Below, piece after piece: positions 58,858-64,000 of a DNA stretch of 64,000 bases. This DNA is from JAWKMZ01 sp041391965 (GTDB lineage: Bacteria; Bacteroidota; Bacteroidia; Flavobacteriales; Flavobacteriaceae), in contig JAWKMZ010000006.1 of NCBI GenBank assembly GCA_041391965.1, positions 41,813 to 105,812 on the forward strand, given 5' to 3'. The stretch's first letter is position 1; every line of letters starts with the position of its first letter. Below the pieces are notes generated by a model. It was given only the letters and a program-made list of their open reading frames with translations, was not told the DNA's origin and ran no database searches. The position numbers and the translations under genes were made by a program.

Positions 58858-60201
58858 ATGTCAATCACATCATTAAACGCCATTTCTCCTATTGATGGTC
58901 GCTACAGGAACAAAGTCAACAAATTAGCTCCTTTTTTTTCAGAAGAAGCCCTTATAAAATATCGTGTACACGTAGAAATTGAATATTTTATTGCTTTGTG
59001 CGAATTGCCATTGCCACAACTTGCTGATTTTGAAATCGCTAATTTTGATAGATTAAGAACAATTTATAAAGATTTTTCTACTGATGATGCTTTAAAAATA
59101 AAAGACATTGAAAACATTACCAACCACGACGTAAAAGCGGTTGAGTATTTTATAAAAGAGCAATTTGATGCTTTAAATCTTCAAAAATATAAAGAGTTTA
59201 TCCATTTTGGATTGACATCACAAGACATCAACAACACAGCAATTCCATTAAGTATTAAGGAAGCTATGAATGAGGTTTATGTTCCTGAATATTTTGCAAT
59301 TCTTAAGCGTTTAAAAGAATTAGCTACTGATTGGAAAGCAATTCCTATGTTAGCGCGAACGCATGGACAACCTGCTTCGCCAACGCGTTTGGGCAAAGAA
59401 ATTGAAGTTTTTGTGGTTCGGCTTGAAGAACAATTTAATTTATTGAATGATATTCCAAGTGCTGCGAAATTTGGTGGTGCTACAGGAAATTTCAACGCTC
59501 ATAAAGTAGCTTATCCAACTATTGATTGGAAAGCTTTTGGAAGTGCTTTTGTGCAAGAAAAATTAGGACTGCAACACTCGTTTCCAACCACACAAATTGA
59601 ACATTATGACCATATGGCTGCATTGTTTGATACTTTGAAACGTATCAACACCATCCTTATTGATTTAGATAGAGATATTTGGACGTATGTATCTATGGAT
59701 TATTTTAAACAAAAAATTAAAGCAGGTGAAGTTGGTAGTAGTGCTATGCCTCATAAAGTAAATCCGATAGATTTTGAAAATAGTGAAGGTAATTTAGGAA
59801 TTGCCAATGCTCTTTTTGAACATTTATCAGCCAAATTACCTATTTCACGCTTGCAACGCGATTTGACAGACAGCACTGTGTTACGCAATGTTGGTGTGCC
59901 TTTTGCACATACAATAATTGGTTTTAAAAGCACGTTAAAAGGATTGAATAAATTATTGCTTAATGAGCCTAAATTTGCTGAAGATTTAGAACACAATTGG
60001 GCTGTTGTGGCTGAAGCGATACAAACTATTTTGAGGCGTGAAGCATATCCAAATCCGTATGAAGCTTTAAAGGGTTTGACCAGAACCAATGAAAAAATCA
60101 ACCAAAAATCCATTTCAGATTTTATTGATACTTTAGAGGTTTCAAACACCATTAAAGACGAATTAAAACGCATTACACCAAGTAATTACACAGGAATTTA
60201 A
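58858..60201 (+). CDS. purB: Adenylosuccinate lyase
   Basis: 447 residues. Fumarase/aspartase superfamily motifs: 'NAISPIDGRYRNKVNKL' at the start, 'KDIENITNHDVKAVEYFIKE', 'HFGLTSQDINNTAIPL', 'MLARTHGQPASPTRLGKE', and the signature loop 'GSSAMPHKVNPIDFENSEGN' with the catalytic Ser. It cleaves SAICAR and adenylosuccinate in purine synthesis. It has a predicted promoter and is followed 2 bp later by a small membrane-protein gene. Confidence 0.97.
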   Translation: MSITSLNAISPIDGRYRNKVNKLAPFFSEEALIKYRVHVEIEYFIALCELPLPQLADFEIANFDRLRTIYKDFSTDDALKIKDIENITNHDVKAVEYFIKEQFDALNLQKYKEFIHFGLTSQDINNTAIPLSIKEAMNEVYVPEYFAILKRLKELATDWKAIPMLARTHGQPASPTRLGKEIEVFVVRLEEQFNLLNDIPSAAKFGGATGNFNAHKVAYPTIDWKAFGSAFVQEKLGLQHSFPTTQIEHYDHMAALFDTLKRINTILIDLDRDIWTYVSMDYFKQKIKAGEVGSSAMPHKVNPIDFENSEGNLGIANALFEHLSAKLPISRLQRDLTDSTVLRNVGVPFAHTIIGFKSTLKGLNKLLLNEPKFAEDLEHNWAVVAEAIQTILRREAYPNPYEALKGLTRTNEKINQKSISDFIDTLEVSNTIKDELKRITPSNYTGI

Positions 60202-60203
60202 TT

Positions 60204-60395
60204 ATGAGCAAAAATACTCTTGCTTTAATATATACCGCTATTTTGACCTTTAGCTTCTTTTTTGCAGGTCTTTTTGATGTACTCGATTATTTTATTGTAA
60301 AGGCTCTTTTGTTTGTTGGATTTGGCGTTATTGTTGTTTATATTATCATATTGTTACAAAAACAATCTGCCGAAAACAAAAATCACTTGAAATAA
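60204..60395 (+). CDS. Small two-helix membrane protein (63 aa)
   Basis: 63 residues: two hydrophobic helices (about 6-24 and 30-51) and a basic tail ('KQSAENKNHLK'). The ATG is 2 bp after the purB stop, so it is likely coupled. The end of the frame overlaps the left arm of the terminator at 60380-60410. No family is recognised. Confidence 0.6.
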   Translation: MSKNTLALIYTAILTFSFFFAGLFDVLDYFIVKALLFVGFGVIVVYIIILLQKQSAENKNHLK

Positions 60396-60416
60396 ACTTC
60401 CAAGTGATTTTCTATT
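60380..60416 (+). terminator. Intrinsic terminator after purB and the small membrane gene
   Basis: AAATCACTTG (60380-60389) pairs perfectly with CAAGTGATTT (60401-60410), loop 11 nt, then TCTATT. The left arm is inside the coding frame. It faces the convergent DUF4252 gene. Confidence 0.65.
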
Positions 60417-60436
60417 AACATTTAAATAAATTCGTT

Positions 60437-60982
60437 TTATTTAAAAAACTCCGCAAACTGGTTGAGCTGCGAACTGTCTAAATCAGCAGAATCCAGTGCT
60501 GATGTTAGTGTCATTATTTTATTAGCATTCATATGGTTACCTAAAACTCTTACAATAGCAAAGCCTTTGTCATTAGCATTTCCAAAAAGAATCAACTCGT
60601 CAATATCATCATCCTTACCTAAAAACTTGATCATAAATTTTCCATCTGCAGTGTTTCCGCCTCGCATTAACTCTTCATATTTAGGATCATTTAAAATGGT
60701 TTTAACTTTTGCTAACTCCGTTTTATAAGCTGTTGCGTTGGTAGTATCTATTTTATAAGCTAACACATTTAGTTTTTGAATAGATTTATATGCTTCTTTT
60801 TGCGCATCAGTCAATGATGTTTGGTCTATATTGAGCATGCTTGTTGGCAAATCAACTGAAAGAAAATTAGGCTGTTCTTGATTGTTTACAAAGTAAGTTT
60901 GCAATGAAGTACCTTGGTTGCAACTGCTTAGTGTTGCAACCAAGATAATCATAACTACTACATTTTTGATTAATGATGTCAT
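60437..60982 (-). CDS. DUF4252 domain lipoprotein
   Basis: 181 residues with a lipoprotein signal ending 'LSSC' (Cys about residue 21). DUF4252 features: 'FLSVDLPTSMLNIDQTSLTD', 'VKTILNDPKYEELMRGGNTADG', 'MIKFLGKDDDIDELILFGNA', 'GFAIVRVLGNHMNANKIMTLT'. It is the last gene of the sigma-factor operon, 4 bp after the other DUF4252 gene. The function is unknown; genes of this family regularly sit behind ECF sigma factors in flavobacteria. Confidence 0.88.
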   Translation of the reverse strand: MTSLIKNVVVMIILVATLSSCNQGTSLQTYFVNNQEQPNFLSVDLPTSMLNIDQTSLTDAQKEAYKSIQKLNVLAYKIDTTNATAYKTELAKVKTILNDPKYEELMRGGNTADGKFMIKFLGKDDDIDELILFGNANDKGFAIVRVLGNHMNANKIMTLTSALDSADLDSSQLNQFAEFFK

Positions 60983-60986
60983 TGTC

Positions 60987-61613
60987 TTATTGTTTTTTTG
61001 CTTTTCCAGCTTTTTCTAATTGGTCTCCTCCAGGAATGTTCATTTTGCTGGTAAGCTTAGAAATTTGTCTTAAATCTATGTCTCCTGTAAGGGATAGCAA
61101 AACGGTTTCTATTTCTCGTTTTTTACCGTTAATGGTGATGTTGGCATCTTTAGTAACTTCTTTTAAACCATTTACAAACATCAACAATTCTTTAACATGG
61201 TTATCATCTTTGCCTTCTCTTACATAAAAATTAACGGTTTTGTCGCCATCTTTCATACGCATCAATTCTTCTAAATTATCACTTTTAAGATATTTAGTAA
61301 CTGCTACATTCATGTCATTAGATACTTTTTCGTCTCCTGTAGTTAACACTTTAAGACTGGTTATTTTTTTAACCATATCCATCACTTCTTGCGAATCTGG
61401 ATCATCTAAATTGATTTGTAAATCGGCTAACATTTTAAACATTTTCTGATTTACAACGACAGAAGATACGTTATCTAAGTCTTCAAACTTATCAAAAACC
61501 CCTTGCCCGAAACTCATTATTGGAGCTATTACTATTGCAATTAGTACTATTATTTTTTTACTCACAGAACTTATTTTGCTTTTGTGTTCGTGAAATTTTT
61601 TTAAATTTTTCAT
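60987..61613 (-). CDS. DUF4252 domain secreted protein
   Basis: 208 residues. A charged N-terminus followed by a hydrophobic segment (about 20-37, 'KIIVLIAIVIAPIMSFGQ') forms a long signal peptide. The DUF4252 body shows 'VSSVVVNQKMFKMLADLQ', 'DSQEVMDMVKKITSLKVLTT', 'DNLEELMRMKDGDKTVNFYV', 'VKELLMFVNGL' and ends with a Lys-rich tail. It is paralogous to the lipoprotein gene that follows. It lies third in the operon sigma factor, membrane protein, DUF4252, DUF4252. Confidence 0.88.
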   Translation of the reverse strand: MKNLKKFHEHKSKISSVSKKIIVLIAIVIAPIMSFGQGVFDKFEDLDNVSSVVVNQKMFKMLADLQINLDDPDSQEVMDMVKKITSLKVLTTGDEKVSNDMNVAVTKYLKSDNLEELMRMKDGDKTVNFYVREGKDDNHVKELLMFVNGLKEVTKDANITINGKKREIETVLLSLTGDIDLRQISKLTSKMNIPGGDQLEKAGKAKKQ

Positions 61614-61633
61614 GATTTCTTGTTTTTTAATTA

Positions 61634-62122
61634 TTACTTGTTTTTAAAAATTTTATTGGCTGTTTTTGAAAATTCACTCATTTGATTGAATTGCTCCTCT
61701 CCTTTTTCAAATTGATTAGAAGCAAAATCTAAAACACTCAAGCTTGTGGCTCCTTGGTTTAATTTTGAAGAAACCAAGTTTAATGCTCTTACTGTTTCGT
61801 TGTAAGCCATCAATTCATCATGATTCAAATCGGCTAACGTGGTTTTTTGATTCATTTGAAAATAGGCTGTCATCATTAAAACTGCTACTGCTGCGACAGA
61901 AATCCATTTGTACAAGGTGTATTTTTTAGTTTGTAATGGAACGTCTTTGGTAAACTGTTCTTGTTTGGTGTTAGCAAAGTATTGAAACATCACTCTGTAA
62001 GATTCCAAATGAGGCGCAACATCATTTTGAGCAAAATAAGCTCTTAATTGTTGCTCTTCTTTGAGCGTGGTTTCGCCATTGTCATACTTTTCTAAAAGGT
62101 GTTCTATCTTATTTAATACCAT
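61634..62122 (-). CDS. Single-pass membrane protein, putative anti-sigma factor
   Basis: 162 residues: a soluble N-terminal helical part ('IEHLLEKYDNGETTLKEEQQLR', 'DVAPHLESYRVMFQYF'), one membrane helix around residues 70-88 ('WISVAAVAVLMMTAYFQM'), and a C-terminal periplasmic part. The layout and the 14-bp overlap with the end of the ECF sigma factor gene are those of an anti-sigma factor, and the N-terminal 'YDNGETTLKEEQQL' resembles zinc-finger-less anti-sigma N-termini. Family assignment is inference. Confidence 0.7.
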   Translation of the reverse strand: MVLNKIEHLLEKYDNGETTLKEEQQLRAYFAQNDVAPHLESYRVMFQYFANTKQEQFTKDVPLQTKKYTLYKWISVAAVAVLMMTAYFQMNQKTTLADLNHDELMAYNETVRALNLVSSKLNQGATSLSVLDFASNQFEKGEEQFNQMSEFSKTANKIFKNK

Positions 62123-62618
62123 AACTGTGTGTATTAGTTAATTGTTCTCTTATGGTTTTTCTGGCTCTTGATAAAGCAACTCGAATGGCAGTTTGGTTCA
62201 TATCCAACATTTCTGCTATTTCTTCAAAATCGTATTGCTCAATATCTCTAAGCTGTAATATTATTTTTTGTTGTTCTGGTAACTGTTCAATAATTTTTGA
62301 AACCCAATCAACACTGTCATTCAGTTCTAATTGTTTTTGTAATGATGCGTTGTTGTCTTGATAATTACTATGAACAATTTTTAAATTTTGTGCTTGTTTT
62401 GATTTTAGTCTGTCCAAGCAAAAATTCTTGGTCATCGTCATTGAAAAGGCTTCTACATTTTTATAGGCTTCAATCTGTTTTTTATTAGTCCACAATTTCA
62501 TTAAAATCTCTTGCGTCGCATCTTCAGCTTCTTCATTAGAAACCAAAAGTCGTTTTGCGAGTCTAAAGACTTTATCCTTAAAAGGCATCACTAATTTTAC
62601 AAAATCAGTCTGTGTCAT
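62109..62618 (-). CDS. ECF-type RNA polymerase sigma factor
   Basis: 169 residues. Region 2: 'VFRLAKRLLVSNEEAEDATQEILMKLWTN' (2.1-2.2, read as segments) and 'NVEAFSMTMTKNFCLDRLKS'; region 4: 'LPEQQKIILQLRDIEQYDFEEIAEMLDMNQTAIRVALSRARK' (segments) with the HTH. No region 3 is present, so it is a sigma-70 group 4 factor. It leads the operon with the putative anti-sigma and two DUF4252 genes. A divergent region with two palindromes (62666-62680, 62704-62717) separates it from the S41 protease. Confidence 0.92.
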   Translation of the reverse strand: MTQTDFVKLVMPFKDKVFRLAKRLLVSNEEAEDATQEILMKLWTNKKQIEAYKNVEAFSMTMTKNFCLDRLKSKQAQNLKIVHSNYQDNNASLQKQLELNDSVDWVSKIIEQLPEQQKIILQLRDIEQYDFEEIAEMLDMNQTAIRVALSRARKTIREQLTNTHSYGIK

Positions 62619-62665
62619 TGGTGGTTTAGTTTAAAACAGCTTTGTTATCCTTGTTTGCTATTACG

Positions 62666-62680
62666 ACGAAACAGTTTCGT
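62666..62680. promoter_or_regulatory. Palindrome ACGAAAC-A-GTTTCGT in the divergent region
   Basis: A perfect 7+1+7 palindrome, 48 bp upstream of the sigma factor ATG and about 85 bp upstream of the S41 ATG; a possible operator. Confidence 0.4.
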
Positions 62681-62703
62681 TTTTGTTACAAATAATTTTT
62701 AAT

Positions 62704-62717
62704 TTACAATATTGTAA
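62704..62717. promoter_or_regulatory. Palindrome TTACAATATTGTAA in the divergent region
   Basis: A perfect 14-bp palindrome about 48 bp before the S41 ATG; a possible regulator-binding site, or a -33 region element of the protease promoter. Confidence 0.4.
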
Positions 62718-62764
62718 GTAAATTTATAGTTTATAAGACGACTTACTTGTTATAAAGAAAAAGA

Positions 62765-64000
62765 AAAATGATGCGATTTTTAAAAATTAGCCTTTTGGCA
62801 ACCCTGTTGCTGAGCTTAAATACCAGTTGTTTTAAGGACAACGACGACAACCTTATTTTAGCCAGCTCTATCAATGATTTTGTATGGAAAGGCATGAATG
62901 CAGTGTACTTGTACAAAGCAGATGTGCCAGATTTGGCGAATGACCGATTTACTTCCAACCAGCAATATGCTGATTATTTAAACAGCTTTACACTTCCTGA
63001 AGATTTGTTTGAAAGTGTTATTTATCAACGTGAAACTGTCGATCGTTTTAGTTGGATAACTAATGATTATATCGCTTTAGAACAGCAATTAAGTGGTGTT
63101 TACAAAAGCAATGGTTTAGAATACAACTTCTATTACAAACCAGGAAGTACAACTTCTGTTTTTGGAATCATCAAATTGGTTTTAAACAATAGTGTTGCAA
63201 GTGGTTTGGGTTTAGAACGAGGTCAAGTTTTTGATGCTGTTGATGGTACGCCTTTAACTGCTGATAATTTAAATTCTTTGTTAGGAACTGATAGTTATAC
63301 GCTCAATTTGGCGACTTATGATGACAATGGAACACCAGATAATTTAGATGATGATACGATTGTTTCTTCTTCAGAATCCGTTTCTTTAACCAAACAACCT
63401 TACACCGAAAACCCAGTGTATTTAACAAAAGTGCTTGATGTTGCTGGCGAAAAAGTAGGCTATTTAATGTACAATAGTTTTACAGCAAATTATGACAGCC
63501 AATTAAATGATGCTTTTGCAACCTTTCAATCGAATAACGTTCAAGATTTGGTGTTAGATTTACGCTATAATGGAGGTGGCTCTGTCAATACAGCTTCTTT
63601 GTTAGGTAGTATGATTACTGGAGATTTTACAGGCGAAATTTTTTCGAAACTTATTTATAATGAACAACAACAAGCCAACAACAAGAATTACAATTTTACA
63701 ACAACCTTAGGCAATGGAGGAAGTTCCATCAACAGCTTACATCTTAATAGACTGTATGTATTAACAAGTAGCAGAACAGCATCTGCAAGTGAAATGATAA
63801 TTAATAGCTTAAAAGAATATATTACTGTCATCCAAATTGGCGATACCACTACTGGAAAATCACAAGCTTCTGTTACCATATACGATTCTCCAACCTTTGG
63901 TCCTAATGACATCAATCCAAATCATACCTACGCAATGCAACCATTAGTTGCTATTTCTGTCAATAAAAACGATGGTCAAGTGCCAGCCACAGGACTTGTT
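62765..64000 (+). CDS. S41 family C-terminal processing protease, lipoprotein (3' end outside window)
   Basis: Open from ATG 62765 (a second ATG follows at 62768) to the window end, 412 codons without stop. A lipoprotein signal ends 'LNTSC' (Cys at residue 21). An N-terminal helical region is followed by a PDZ-like stretch ('SGLGLERGQVFDAVDGTPL'), then the protease core 'VQDLVLDLRYNGGGSVNTASLL', the catalytic Ser region 'SSRTASASEMIINSL' and the Lys of 'GDTTTGKSQ'. Family members cleave proteins near their C-termini in the periplasm. The gene is divergent from the ECF sigma operon. Confidence 0.88.

Overview
The window looks like a chromosomal segment of a marine Flavobacteriaceae (Bacteroidetes). 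The evidence is low GC, promoters of the TAnnTTTG (-7) type, almost no Shine-Dalgarno sites, several T9SS sorting-domain proteins, and Bacteroidetes-specific families (DUF4290, DUF4252, DUF2911, DUF6495-like, START-like). The gene order hisS, DUF6495, rplI-rpsR-rpsF, LytTR, priA, yihY, nadC, rlmH also points there. Genus-level assignment is not possible by eye.

Layout. 1-3.8 kb: C-terminal part of a PIG-L deacetylase-type gene, a 34-aa membrane peptide, a sodium:solute symporter and a CDP-alcohol phosphatidyltransferase. 3.9-9.8 kb: DUF2911, the tspO-SRPBCC-photolyase operon, DUF1003, and a secreted FG-GAP/UnbV protein with a T9SS tail. 9.9-18.9 kb: housekeeping genes (murA with Asp at the catalytic Cys position, DUF4290, an HTH-membrane protein, DUF493, a P-loop kinase, recQ-fmt, HU, yqgE, class IV aminotransferase, START-like). 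19.2 kb: one tRNA-Met(CAT) with an unusual T loop. 19.9-37.0 kb: four same-strand secreted proteins (2618, 259, 874 and 1632 aa) that form an accessory surface-protein cluster. The two giants share a LamG-to-C-terminus cassette; the 259-aa gene is only the end of that cassette with its own signal peptide. 37.1-48.7 kb: conserved housekeeping block hisS to rdgB. 48.8-60.4 kb: a DEAD-box helicase with a long structured leader, trmH, sirtuin, an HTH/membrane pair, an ABC-F protein, a glycosyltransferase, a haem-binding protein and purB. 60.4-64 kb: an ECF sigma factor, a putative anti-sigma membrane protein and two DUF4252 proteins, divergent from a lipoprotein S41 protease that runs off the end.

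How genes work together: recQ-fmt and the S6-S18-L9 genes are tight operons; tspO, SRPBCC and photolyase abut each other and probably form a light/oxidative-stress unit; the sigma, membrane protein and DUF4252 genes form one regulatory operon. The surface-protein cluster depends on a type IX secretion system encoded elsewhere.

The most interesting non-coding signals are three. The DEAD-box helicase leader (about 48880-48983) holds two hairpins and a 13-bp alternative or pseudoknot pairing that ends 7 nt before the start codon. The aminotransferase gene has a perfectly duplicated 19-bp promoter segment followed by a terminator-like hairpin, U6 and AUG. Related upstream elements precede the four surface-protein genes. 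No CRISPR array, insertion sequence, prophage, defence system or rRNA was recognised.
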